Positions 8,517 to 16,348 of a stretch of DNA of 64,000 nt are shown here, piece by piece; the stretch's first letter is position 1; each line of letters starts with the position of its first letter. The stretch covers positions 1 to 64,000 of the forward strand of contig NZ_VLLA01000017.1 in assembly GCF_007830635.1 (NCBI RefSeq). Direction: 5' to 3'. A program made the translations under genes and the position numbers. The DNA comes from Bradyrhizobium huanghuaihaiense. GTDB taxonomy: Bacteria > Pseudomonadota > Alphaproteobacteria > Rhizobiales > Xanthobacteraceae. The notes under the pieces were generated by a model, which was given only the letters and a program-made list of their open reading frames with translations, ran no database searches and was not told the origin of the DNA.

Positions 8517-9494
8517 CTACGATTCTGCTCGCGCCCTTTTCGCCGCGATCTGCTGGAGCGCCCAGCGCGCGTTCTTGCGCACGTCGGGATCGGGATCGTT
8601 GGCGACCACGGCGAGGTAAGCCTCACCCTCGGGATCGGCGATCTCGCCGAGCGCGGCGGCCGCCTCCTTTCGCAAATTGGCATGGTCGTGGTTGACGCAA
8701 TTGCCGATCGGGCGCACCGCACGCTCGATCTTCATCTTGCCGAGGCTGCGGATCGCCTTCAGCCGCACCTGCCAGAACTCGTCCGCGAGGCAGATGACCA
8801 GTTGATCGGCGGCGAGCGAACCGTTGATGTTGAGGCCGAGCGTCTCCGCCGCCATCTCGCGGACCATCCAGTCGGAATCCCTCAACGCGCGCGTGATGGT
8901 CTCGGCCGCCGGCTTCATCTGCGAGAACGCAAGCGCGCTCACGGCGGCACGACGGACATGGGCATCGGGATCGTTGATCAGTGCGGTCAGCGCCGGAATG
9001 GATTCCTCCAGCTTAAGGAAGCCGATCACGCCGATCGCCTGCACCCGCACGGCGGCATCGGAATCCTGGAGCGCTTCCAGAGCGGGCTTCAGCGTGTCCT
9101 TGCAGCGCAATTCTTTCAGCGCGCGCAGCGCACCCATGCGGACGAAGGCGTGGGCGTGCTTCACCAGCGGCAGGATGATCTCGGCACAGGCCGGATCCTT
9201 GAACTCGGCCATGCTGTCGGCCGCGGCCGCCGCGACGATCCTTTCGGGATCGACCAGCAGCTTCACCAGCGCGCTCGCCGCCTCCGGCCCATCGAACTCG
9301 CCGAGCGCCATCGCGACCTGCTGGCGCACGCCGGCGTCGGGGTCGGCGACCATGTTGGCGAGATGCGCCACCGCCGCGGGGTCGCCGGAATGGCCGAGCG
9401 CGATGATGGCGACGCGGCGCTCGGCGGGATCGGCGGCCTGAAGCCGCTCGTCGGCGTCCTCTAAGTCGTCGTAGGATTCGAACGGGCTCGACAT
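8517..9494 (-). CDS. HEAT-repeat protein of the AprBA-like operon
   Basis: A 325-residue all-helical protein made of roughly nine HEAT/PBS-lyase-like repeats of about 31 residues, each with the D(P/S)D..VR..A..ALG pattern. It has no signal peptide or membrane segment, so it is probably a cytoplasmic scaffold or assembly factor. The ATG at 9494 has GAGGTG just upstream and lies two bases after the ferredoxin stop, so the two are translated together. It is the third gene of the flavoprotein-ferredoxin-HEAT operon. HEAT-like repeat proteins can act as lyases or chaperones for cofactor proteins; a role in assembling the iron-sulfur flavoenzyme is inference. Confidence 0.88.
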   Translation of the reverse strand: MSSPFESYDDLEDADERLQAADPAERRVAIIALGHSGDPAAVAHLANMVADPDAGVRQQVAMALGEFDGPEAASALVKLLVDPERIVAAAAADSMAEFKDPACAEIILPLVKHAHAFVRMGALRALKELRCKDTLKPALEALQDSDAAVRVQAIGVIGFLKLEESIPALTALINDPDAHVRRAAVSALAFSQMKPAAETITRALRDSDWMVREMAAETLGLNINGSLAADQLVICLADEFWQVRLKAIRSLGKMKIERAVRPIGNCVNHDHANLRKEAAAALGEIADPEGEAYLAVVANDPDPDVRKNARWALQQIAAKRARAES

Positions 9495-9496
9495 GA

Positions 9497-9730
9497 TCAC
9501 CTCAACAAATAGGGAATGTTGACGGTGACCGCGCCGGTCGGGCAATCGGCCTCGCAGGGCATGCAATACCAGCACTCGTCATAGGCCATGTAGGCCTTGT
9601 TGGTCATGTCGCTGATGCGCAGCACGTCGAGCGGGCAGACGTCGACGCAGACGGTGCAACCCTTGTCCGCGATGCATTTGGCGTCGTCGACGACCACCGG
9701 AACCGATGTCTGATAGGACGCGAGAGGCAT
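9497..9730 (-). CDS. AprB-like 2x[4Fe-4S] ferredoxin
   Basis: A 77-residue ferredoxin with eight cysteines in two groups: Cys19, 25, 28, 32 (CX5CX2CX3CP) and Cys53, 56, 59, 63 (CX2CX2CX3CP). The enlarged spacing in the first group and the KAYMAYDECWYC segment resemble the beta subunit of adenylylsulfate reductase (AprB) more than a generic bacterial ferredoxin. It lies 31 bases after the flavoprotein gene and two bases before the HEAT gene. It should shuttle electrons to or from the FAD of the adjacent flavoprotein. It lacks the C-terminal tail of true AprB. Confidence 0.88.
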   Translation of the reverse strand: MPLASYQTSVPVVVDDAKCIADKGCTVCVDVCPLDVLRISDMTNKAYMAYDECWYCMPCEADCPTGAVTVNIPYLLR

Positions 9731-9761
9731 TTGATGTCTCCTGTTGCTGTGTTCTGGTGGA

Positions 9762-11504
9762 TCAGGCGGTCGCGCGGATGCGCTGCTTGTCGTAGAGGTC
9801 CTTCTCGTCGTCGGCGATCGGCACGACGTACGGCTCGACGGCGCGCTTTTCGCTGGTCATCTTGCCGTCGCGCTTGCTGAGCAGCGTGTGGCAGAACCAG
9901 TTCTCGTTGTCCTTCTCCGGAAAATCCGTGCGCCAGTGATAGAGGCCCCAGCGGCTCTCCTCGCGATAGAGCGAGGCATGCGCGGCCATGTCGGCGCAGT
10001 CCATGATCGACTGCACTTCGAGCGCGCGGAGCAGCTCGTGCGCGTTGCGCGCGATCATGCGCTCCTGCATGTCTTCCCTCGCCTCGGCAAGGCGGCGCAT
10101 GCCGAGCTCGTACTTGCGCGTGACCTTCGGCGGCTGGAGGTAGTCGTTGACGAGGCGGCGGGTCTTGTACTCGATCTGGTTCGGCGGAATGCCGTCCTCG
10201 CGCTTGGTCGGCGCCATCACGCGGTCGCGTTCAAGGGCGACGTCGGCGGCGTCGAACTCCGCAAAGTCATGGCTGTCGGCGAACTCCATCGCGTCGATGC
10301 CGGCGACCGAGCCGTTGGTGAAGGCGCCGAGCATGTAATTGTGCGGCACGCTCGCCATGTCGCCGGCCGCGTAGAGGCCGGGCACGGTGGTGCGCGCGTT
10401 GTCGTCGACGAACACGCCGGAAGCGCTGTGGCCGGAGCAGAAGCCGATCTCGGAGATGTGCATCTCGATGGACTCGCTGCGGTAGTCGACGCCGCGCCCC
10501 TGCTGGAACAGGCCGCGCGTCGGACGCTCCACCTTGTGCAGCGTCGACTCGATCTCCGAGATGGTGTCGGGGTGGAGATGCTTGAGCTGGAGGAACACCG
10601 GGCCCTTGCCGGACAGCAGCTCGTTGTAGAACTCCAGCATCATCTGGCCGGACCAGTAGTCGCATTCGATGAAGCGCGAGCCCTCGTTGTTCGCCGTGTA
10701 CGCGCCGAAGGGGCCGGCGACATAGGCGCAGGCCGGACCGTTATAGTCCTTGATCAGCGGGTTGATCTGGAAGCATTCGAGGTTCGCGAGCGCCGCGCCG
10801 GCGTGATAGGCCATGGCATAGCCGTCGCCTGAATTGGCCGCGTTCTCATAGGTGCCGAACATGTAGCCGGAGGTCGGCAGGCCCAGGCGGCCGGCGGCGC
10901 CCATGCAGAGGATCACGGCCTTGGCCTTGATCACCAGCATCTCGGCGGTGCGGGTGTTGACGCTGATGGCGCCGGCGATGCGGCCGTCCGACGATTTGAG
11001 CAATCGAGTCGCCATGTAGCGGTTGGAAATCAGAATGCGGGCGCGGCGAAGCTGGCGGTAGAGCGCCTTCTTCACGGTCTCGCCGTTCGGCATCGGCAGC
11101 ACATAGGTGCCGATGTGGTGTACCTTCTTGACGGCGTAGTCGCCGTTCTCGTTCTTCAGAAAGCGGATACCGAAGCTGTCGAGCTCCTCGATGATTTTGT
11201 AGCAGTTCTGCGCGTATTTATAGACCGCCTTCTGATCGACGATCCCATCGTTGGCGATGGTGATTTCCTTGGTGTACTGCTCCGGCGTCGCATAGCCGGG
11301 GATGACGGCGTTGTTCAGCCCGTCCATGCCCATCGAGATCGCGCCGGAGCGCTTGACGTTGGCCTTTTCGAGCAGGACGACATTAGCCTTCGGGTTCTTC
11401 AGCTTCGCCTTAAGTGCCGCCATAGGGCCGGCCGTGCCGCCGCCGATCACCAGCACATCGCAGGAAACCTCTGAAAGTTCGTCGACGATCTGATCTAGTG
11501 CCAT
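9762..11504 (-). CDS. AprA-like FAD flavoprotein (fumarate reductase/adenylylsulfate reductase family)
   Basis: A 580-residue flavoprotein. Residues 15-33 carry the dinucleotide-binding motif VLVIGGGTAGPMAA, a middle capping domain follows, and GLYAAGDMASVPHNYMLGAF closes the FAD site. The C-terminal helical domain has ESRWGLYHWRTDFPEKDNENW, the pattern shared with AprA, L-aspartate oxidase and succinate dehydrogenase. Together with the next gene it resembles the AprBA pair, but the window has no dissimilatory sulfite reductase, QmoABC or AprM. An APS reductase role should therefore not be assumed. The ATG at 11504 has AGGAG upstream; the longer frame to 11543 lacks a site. A shared-motif copy sits 70 bases upstream. 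Confidence 0.85.
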   Translation of the reverse strand: MALDQIVDELSEVSCDVLVIGGGTAGPMAALKAKLKNPKANVVLLEKANVKRSGAISMGMDGLNNAVIPGYATPEQYTKEITIANDGIVDQKAVYKYAQNCYKIIEELDSFGIRFLKNENGDYAVKKVHHIGTYVLPMPNGETVKKALYRQLRRARILISNRYMATRLLKSSDGRIAGAISVNTRTAEMLVIKAKAVILCMGAAGRLGLPTSGYMFGTYENAANSGDGYAMAYHAGAALANLECFQINPLIKDYNGPACAYVAGPFGAYTANNEGSRFIECDYWSGQMMLEFYNELLSGKGPVFLQLKHLHPDTISEIESTLHKVERPTRGLFQQGRGVDYRSESIEMHISEIGFCSGHSASGVFVDDNARTTVPGLYAAGDMASVPHNYMLGAFTNGSVAGIDAMEFADSHDFAEFDAADVALERDRVMAPTKREDGIPPNQIEYKTRRLVNDYLQPPKVTRKYELGMRRLAEAREDMQERMIARNAHELLRALEVQSIMDCADMAAHASLYREESRWGLYHWRTDFPEKDNENWFCHTLLSKRDGKMTSEKRAVEPYVVPIADDEKDLYDKQRIRATA

Positions 11505-11573
11505 CACTTGCTCCTGGTTCGCCGATCCCCGGCGCCTTTGCATCAGATTTGTTCAGAGGGCGCGCCCGCGATA

Positions 11574-11585
11574 GCAATTAGTTGT
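11574..11585 (-). promoter_or_regulatory. Copy 4 of shared motif, upstream of AprA-like operon
   Basis: GCAATTAGTTGT, 70 bases upstream of the flavoprotein ATG and inside the 102-base gap after the FNR gene. Eleven of twelve bases match the palindrome GCAATTAGTTGC, suggesting the flavoprotein operon has its own promoter. Confidence 0.6.
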
Positions 11586-11606
11586 CGCCGCGATACGATT
11601 TGGGCC

Positions 11607-12380
11607 TCAGCGCTGGACGAAGGCCTTTTCGATGACGAAATGGCCGGGCTGGCTGTGATTGCCCTCGACAAAACCGCGCGCGGCGAACATCGCGTGCAGC
11701 TCCTCCAGCATTCCCGGGCTGCCACAGAGCATGATGCGGTCGGTCTCGATATCGAGGCCGCCCTGTCCGATGTCGTCGAACAGCTGATTGGAGGCGATCA
11801 GGTCGGTGATGCGGCCGCGGTTGCGGAACGGCTCGCGGGTGACGGTCGGGTAGTAGACGAGCTTGTCGCGGATCAGGGGGCCGAAGAACTCGTGATTGCG
11901 CAGGCCCTCGACAAGGTGCTCGCCATAGGCGAGTTCCGAGACCTGGCGGCAGCCATGGGCGAGCACGATGGTCTCGTAATTCTCATAGACGTCGGGGTCC
12001 TTGATCAAGCTGGCGAAGGGCGCAAGGCCCGTTCCAGTCGAGAGCAGCAATAGGCGCTTTCCCGGAATGAGATTGCCGGTGATCAGCGTTCCCGTGGCCT
12101 TGCGGCCGACCAGGATGATGTCGCCTTCCCTGATCTTCTGCAGGCGCGAGGTGAGCGGGCCATCCTGCACCTTGATCGAGAAGAACTCAAGCGCCTCCTC
12201 GTGATTGGCGCTCGCCATGCTGTAGGCCCGCATCAACGGCTTGCCTTCGACTTCGAGCCCGATCATAGCGAACTGGCCGTTCTGGAAACGGAAGCCGGGA
12301 TCGCGCGTCGCGGTGAAGCTGAACAGGGACTCGGTCCAGTGGCGAACCGACAGAACCGTTTCCTTCTGAAATGCGCTCAT
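11607..12380 (-). CDS. fpr: Ferredoxin--NADP(+) reductase
   Basis: A 257-residue FNR of the bacterial subclass. FAD-binding RAYSMAS near residue 50, then FFSIKVQDGPLTSRL, and the NADP-binding STGTGLAPFASLI near residue 115. The length matches bacterial Fpr. The ATG at 12380 has AGGAGA six bases upstream, whereas the upstream frame to 12497 does not. It lies just upstream of the AprA-like operon on the same strand and has its own motif copies at 12453 and 12516. It most likely passes NADPH electrons to the ferredoxin at 9497-9730, or the reverse, for the flavoprotein or the desaturase-like enzyme. Confidence 0.9.
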   Translation of the reverse strand: MSAFQKETVLSVRHWTESLFSFTATRDPGFRFQNGQFAMIGLEVEGKPLMRAYSMASANHEEALEFFSIKVQDGPLTSRLQKIREGDIILVGRKATGTLITGNLIPGKRLLLLSTGTGLAPFASLIKDPDVYENYETIVLAHGCRQVSELAYGEHLVEGLRNHEFFGPLIRDKLVYYPTVTREPFRNRGRITDLIASNQLFDDIGQGGLDIETDRIMLCGSPGMLEELHAMFAARGFVEGNHSQPGHFVIEKAFVQR

Positions 12381-12452
12381 GGTCTCTCCTTCTCGATGAC
12401 GCCAAGGTCTCGGAGAGAAGAGAGTCCGGCAATTCGGAAGTGAAATTCCCGG

Positions 12453-12464
12453 TCGATTAGTTTC
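12453..12464 (-). promoter_or_regulatory. Copy 5 of shared motif, upstream of FNR gene
   Basis: TCGATTAGTTTC; the reverse complement GAAACTAATCGA matches the copy at 13931 in ten contiguous bases. It lies 73 bases upstream of the FNR start. Confidence 0.55.
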
Positions 12465-12515
12465 ACATTTCGCGGGTGATGATCGAAGAAGAGGCACGCG
12501 ATCGCGTCCGTGCCG

Positions 12516-12527
12516 GCAATTAGTTGC
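12516..12527. promoter_or_regulatory. Copy 6 of shared motif, divergent FNR/DUF971 promoter region
   Basis: GCAATTAGTTGC, the most symmetric copy (GCAA and TTGC arms around TTAG). It lies 54 bases upstream of the DUF971 ATG and 136 bases from the FNR ATG, so it could serve both directions. The arrangement supports a dimeric regulator. Confidence 0.6.
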
Positions 12528-12580
12528 TATTCGCGCGAAACCGCACCGGCGTAGATAGAAGCCGGAGGTTCGTCACGACC

Positions 12581-12880
12581 ATGACCGCATTTGTGGCACC
12601 GACGGTGGCCGACTACGAAGCCAGCCCCGATCTCGCATCGCTCCTCGTCCGCACCACGCAGGACGATGCGCTGAGCGTCGCCGCCGAAAAGCTCCGCCTC
12701 TCTTGCAAGTGTGCCCACTGCACCCGCGCCCGCTTCGACGGCCGCTTTCCGGAAGCATTTCCGGGCATCGCGATCACCGAGATCGGCGATCTCGGCTATG
12801 GGCTGAATATCTCGTTCTCGGACGGGCATAACAGGGGGATTTACCCGAAGATGTATTTGCTGAGCCTGGCGGGGCGCTGA
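12581..12880 (+). CDS. DUF971-family protein
   Basis: A 99-residue protein with the DUF971 pattern: a short KLRLSCKCAHCTR segment with three close cysteines, then ITEIGDLGYGLNISFSDGHNRGIYP. DUF971 domains occur alone or at the N-terminus of gamma-butyrobetaine hydroxylases, and stand-alone members are often found beside iron-sulfur or molybdenum-related genes. The ATG at 12581 follows GGAGG at a rather long spacing of about twelve bases. The gene is divergent from the FNR gene and shares its motif. The context suggests a helper role for the AprBA-like redox system; its biochemistry is unknown. Confidence 0.8.
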   Translation: MTAFVAPTVADYEASPDLASLLVRTTQDDALSVAAEKLRLSCKCAHCTRARFDGRFPEAFPGIAITEIGDLGYGLNISFSDGHNRGIYPKMYLLSLAGR

Positions 12881-12894
12881 CCCGCATCTACACT

Positions 12895-12995
12895 CGTCAT
12901 TCCGGGGCGCCCGAAGGGCGAGCCCGGAATCCATAACCCCCGCTCGTGGCTATGGATTCCGGGCCTGCGCGCTGTGCGCGCATCCCGGAATGACG
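12895..12995. repeat. Nested intergenic palindrome (REP-like element)
   Basis: An outer inverted repeat GTCATTCCGGG (12896) pairs with CCCGGAATGAC (12984), and an inner one CCCGGAATCCATA pairs with TATGGATTCCGGG. Together they form a long imperfect hairpin between the DUF971 gene and the regulator. Elements of this look are common between genes in Bradyrhizobium and relatives. It could also work as a bidirectional transcription barrier. No second copy was noticed in the window. Confidence 0.75.
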
Positions 12996-13072
12996 CAGGA
13001 AGTTTGCGCTTTCCCATCTGGCACGGACATTGCTCCTCTTTAGAACGATTTGAACGTTCCGGAGGCAGACCA

Positions 13073-13846
13073 ATGTTGCAGGCGGCCAATGCGGTTCGCG
13101 GGGCTGTGCCCCCGGCAGTCCGGTCTGCCGGCAGTTCCTCGCTGCTGCTGACCGAGAACCAGCAATGGATCGGCGGGCCACCGCCGCTGATGGACAAGCT
13201 GTCACCGCGCGAGCGGGAGCTGGTGCTGAAGCAGGGCCGGCGCAAAGTGCTCAACCGCGGCCAGACGCTATTCAGCCAGGGCGGCAAGCATGACGGCATC
13301 TGGCTGATCGAGAGCGGCCGCATCCGCGTCTTCTACACATCGCCCCTGGGCCGCGAGATCACACTCGCCTACTGGCATGTCGGCAATTTCGTCGGCGGGC
13401 CCGAAGTGTTCGAAGGCACCGTGCATCAATGGTCCGGCGTTGCATCCAGCAATTGCAGCGTCGTGCATCTGCCCGGAAAGGAACTGCGGTCCCTTGCGGC
13501 AGAGATCCCGAACCTCGCGATCGGCCTCATCGAAGGCCTCACGTTCAAGGGCAAATGCTACTCGGCACTGGCGCAGATGCTGGGAACGCGCTCGATCACG
13601 CAGCGCCTCGCGCATCTGCTTTTGCATCTGGTCGAGCTCTACGGCGTCGAGGACGCCGACGGGCGTGTGATTGCGGCTGCCTTCACTCATGCCGACATCG
13701 CCCACATGGTCGGCGCCACCAGGCAATGGGTCACGATCAGCCTGAAGCGCATGCAGGAGAAGGGAATCGTCCTGACGAAGCGGTCTCAGATCGTGGTGTG
13801 CCGGACCGACGTGCTGGAGGAGATGCGCGGCCAGGGCTCGGATTAA
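13073..13846 (+). CDS. Crp/Fnr-family transcriptional regulator (paralogue 2)
   Basis: A 257-residue paralogue of the regulator at 3591-4316, with the same REITLAYWHVGNFVGGP effector-domain segment, the YSALAQMLGTRSITQRL dimer helix and the FTHADIAHMVGATRQWVT recognition region. There is no Fnr-type cysteine cluster. The ATG at 13073 has GGAGG eight bases upstream; the frame continues upstream into the palindromic repeat and is not used. It lies upstream of, and on the same strand as, importer operon 2, so each importer has its own regulator. The effector is unknown. It is a plausible reader of the shared motif, although GCAA-N4-TTGC differs from the classic Fnr TTGAT-N4-ATCAA site. Confidence 0.87.
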   Translation: MLQAANAVRGAVPPAVRSAGSSSLLLTENQQWIGGPPPLMDKLSPRERELVLKQGRRKVLNRGQTLFSQGGKHDGIWLIESGRIRVFYTSPLGREITLAYWHVGNFVGGPEVFEGTVHQWSGVASSNCSVVHLPGKELRSLAAEIPNLAIGLIEGLTFKGKCYSALAQMLGTRSITQRLAHLLLHLVELYGVEDADGRVIAAAFTHADIAHMVGATRQWVTISLKRMQEKGIVLTKRSQIVVCRTDVLEEMRGQGSD

Positions 13847-13930
13847 AGAGCCTCGCGACCACGGCCGGTGCACAGGCAAGCGGCTTTATCGTGCAGGACT
13901 GCTCAAGGAGTATGCAATCAGCTTTTCCCG

Positions 13931-13942
13931 GCAACTAATCGA
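13931..13942 (+). promoter_or_regulatory. Copy 7 of shared motif, upstream of importer operon 2
   Basis: GCAACTAATCGA, 86 bases upstream of the binding-protein ATG at 14028 and 84 bases after the regulator stop. Shares eleven of twelve bases with the copy at 7098 upstream of the other importer operon. Confidence 0.6.
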
Positions 13943-14027
13943 CTGCGGCGGCCACTCCGGATTTGCCCTGCCGGTGCCCTCACCCAATCATGGCAACCAC
14001 AGCACATCCAACCGAATGAGGATGAGA

Positions 14028-15449
14028 ATGGTCCGCCATCTTCCCACGCTCTCGATCGCGATGTCGGTGACGTCGCTGGCGCTACTCGTCACGCAGCCGG
14101 CTTCGGCAGAGACCGTCACGCTCGGCATTGGTACGCAGGACACCACGACCAACACGGTGACCGCGGGTGTCGTCATCCGCCAGTTGCATCTGCTCGAGAA
14201 ATATCTGCCCAAGGACGGCAAATACGCCAACATCAAGTTCGAGCTGGAGTGGCAGAATTTCACGTCCGGGCCGCCCGTCACCAATGCGATGATGGCGAAC
14301 AAGCTGCAGATCGGCATGATGGGTGACTATCCGCTGATCGTGAACGGCTTCACCTTCGAGAGCAATCCGGAGAGCAAGAGCCGTCTGATTGGCATTGCCG
14401 CCTACAGCCTCTCCGGCTCCGGAAACGGCCTCGTCGTCCACAAGGACTCGCCCTACTATGACCTCGCCGATCTCAAGGGCAAGCTCGTCAGCGTGCCCTT
14501 CGGCTCCGCCGCGCACGGCATGGTGCTGAAGGCGATGCAGGACCGCGGCTACGCGTCCGACTTCTTCCAGCTTGTCAGCCAGAGCCCGGAGGTCGGCTCG
14601 ACCAACCTGCAGGAGAAGAAAATCGACGCGCATGCCGACTTCGTCCCCTTCGCCGAGCTGCTGCCGTTCCGCGGCTTCGCGCGCAAGATCTTTGACGGCG
14701 TCGAGACCAACCTGCCGACCTTTCACGGTATTGTAGTCCGCACCGATTTCGCCGATAAATATCCGGAGGTCGTCGTTGCCTATTTCAAGGCGGTGATCGC
14801 CGCCAACCAGTGGCTGCGCGACGATCCGAAGCTGGCCGCAGAAAAAATCCAGGAATGGACCGGCATCAGCAAGGAAGTCGTCTACATCTTCCTCGGCCCC
14901 AGCGGCAACATGACCACCGATCCCACGATCAAGCCGGCGCTCATCGATGCGGCCGCGACCGACGTCAAAGTGCTGCAGAATCTCGGCCGCATGAAGGAGT
15001 TCGACCCGAAGAAATGGGTCGACGACAGCTACGTCCGCAAGGCCTATGCCGAGATGAAGCTCGACTACGACGCGCAGCTCGCGAGCACCAGGAACTACGA
15101 GATCTCGGGCGAGGACTCGTTCTGCAAGAAGCCGATCACGGATCCGCGCAAGGCCGGCGAGGTCTGGGTGGATGAAGCCGGCATCCTGCCGTTCTCGTCA
15201 GCCAGCTGTACGCTCGGTGCCTACGCCGACTTCAAGGCCAAGGGCAAGAAGATCAACGTCGCCTATGTCTTCGACACCACCCGCGGCATCAAGCTGTTCG
15301 CCGACCAGGCTTTCTTCGCGGTCGGTAACGGTGATGTCGCACCGTTCCTTCTGAAGAAGGACGCCGAAGCCTATGCCGCCAAAATCGGCGGCAAGGTGCT
15401 CGGCTTCGATGACGCCGTGAAGGCGGCAGTCGGCGGAGGCAAGACGTGA
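14028..15449 (+). CDS. SsuA/NrtA-like binding protein with extra NosL-like C-terminal domain
   Basis: A 473-residue exported protein. It has a signal peptide (hydrophobic core about 9-24, cleavage after PASA), then an SsuA/NrtA-like binding domain to about residue 360 (NKLQIGMMGDYPLI, DLKGKLVSVPFGSAAHGM). The last 110 residues are additional: FCKKPITDP, then LPFSSASCTLGAYADFK, NVAYVFDTTRGIKLFADQAFFAVG and a DAEAYAAKIGGKVLGFDDA ending. This resembles NosL, a copper-binding accessory protein, though the usual CxxCGM start is not intact. ATG 14028 was chosen for GAGG just upstream; two nearby ATGs are possible. It couples to the permease by an overlapping GTGA. Confidence 0.82.
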   Translation: MVRHLPTLSIAMSVTSLALLVTQPASAETVTLGIGTQDTTTNTVTAGVVIRQLHLLEKYLPKDGKYANIKFELEWQNFTSGPPVTNAMMANKLQIGMMGDYPLIVNGFTFESNPESKSRLIGIAAYSLSGSGNGLVVHKDSPYYDLADLKGKLVSVPFGSAAHGMVLKAMQDRGYASDFFQLVSQSPEVGSTNLQEKKIDAHADFVPFAELLPFRGFARKIFDGVETNLPTFHGIVVRTDFADKYPEVVVAYFKAVIAANQWLRDDPKLAAEKIQEWTGISKEVVYIFLGPSGNMTTDPTIKPALIDAAATDVKVLQNLGRMKEFDPKKWVDDSYVRKAYAEMKLDYDAQLASTRNYEISGEDSFCKKPITDPRKAGEVWVDEAGILPFSSASCTLGAYADFKAKGKKINVAYVFDTTRGIKLFADQAFFAVGNGDVAPFLLKKDAEAYAAKIGGKVLGFDDAVKAAVGGGKT

Positions 15450-16348
15450 GCAGTCCCGCCCTCCTCAGACATCCCGAGGACAACATGCCGGCAATTGCAG
15501 AGGCGGGCCCTGTGCCCGCCGTCACGCCGCCCGCAACGCCCCCCTCCTTCGGCACGCTCGCGCTGCGCTGGTATCGGCTCAACCAGGGTCGGCTGCGTGC
15601 AACCGCGATCGGCATTGCCTCCCTGATCGCCTTCCTGCTGGTCTGGCACCTGCTCACGACCTACCGCGTCGTGTTCTTCGTGCGCTTCACCAACGTGCCC
15701 TCGCCGCTCACGGTCTATGCTAGCTTCACCAAGGCGATGCACGACCCCAAATTCCTGATGCATATCCTGCTCAGCTGCCGGCGCATCTTCATCGGCTTCT
15801 CGCTTGCGGCCATCGTCGGTGTGCCGCTCGGCCTGATCATGGGCCGCTTCAAGCTGGTGCATGAGATCATCTTCCCGGTCGCCGAAGTGCTGCGGCCGAT
15901 CCCGGCGATCGCCTGGGTGCCGATGGCGATCATGCTGTGGCCGACAAACGAGCAGAGCATCGTCTTCATCACCTTCCTCGGCTCGTTCTTCCCGATCCTG
16001 GTCAACACGCTGCACGGCATGTCGCTGGTCGATCCGGTGCTGGTGCGCGCGGCGCAATGCCTCGGCGCGCGCGAGCGCTCGATCTTCCGCGAGGTGTATT
16101 TCCCGGCGTCCCTGCCGCACATCTTCACCGGCCTCACCGTCGGCATGGGCGTCGCCTGGGTGTCGCTGATCGCCGCCGAGATGATCTCGGGCCAGTACGG
16201 CATCGGCTATTTCACCTGGGAAGCCTATTCGCTGGTCCAATATGCCGACATCGCGCTCGGCATGATCGCGATCGGCGTGCTTGGCCTCGGATCGAGCCTG
16301 TTGATCCGCGGCGCCGGACAATTGGTGATGCCGTGGAGGTCGACATGA
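15446..16348 (+). CDS. ABC importer permease, SsuC/NrtB type (importer 2)
   Basis: A 300-residue inner-membrane permease with about six hydrophobic segments. It has the family phrases VLRPIPAIAWVPMAIMLW and the EAA-type loop QCLGARERSIFREVYFPASLP that docks the ATPase. The GTG start at 15446 overlaps the previous stop (GTGA) with GGAGG seven bases upstream; ATG 15485 is an alternative. The stop overlaps the ATPase start (ATGA). It is homologous to the permease at 5247-6026 but not a recent copy. Confidence 0.9.
   Translation: MSSPALLRHPEDNMPAIAEAGPVPAVTPPATPPSFGTLALRWYRLNQGRLRATAIGIASLIAFLLVWHLLTTYRVVFFVRFTNVPSPLTVYASFTKAMHDPKFLMHILLSCRRIFIGFSLAAIVGVPLGLIMGRFKLVHEIIFPVAEVLRPIPAIAWVPMAIMLWPTNEQSIVFITFLGSFFPILVNTLHGMSLVDPVLVRAAQCLGARERSIFREVYFPASLPHIFTGLTVGMGVAWVSLIAAEMISGQYGIGYFTWEAYSLVQYADIALGMIAIGVLGLGSSLLIRGAGQLVMPWRST

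Noticed and set aside
9744..10832. A 362-codon plus-strand frame opposite the AprA-like gene
   Set aside because: The minus-strand flavoprotein has full motif support and a good ribosome site; the antisense frame has none.
9497..11504. Calling the flavoprotein and ferredoxin true adenylylsulfate reductase (aprBA)
   Set aside because: The ferredoxin lacks the AprB tail, and no Qmo, Dsr, Sat-type or AprM genes accompany the pair.
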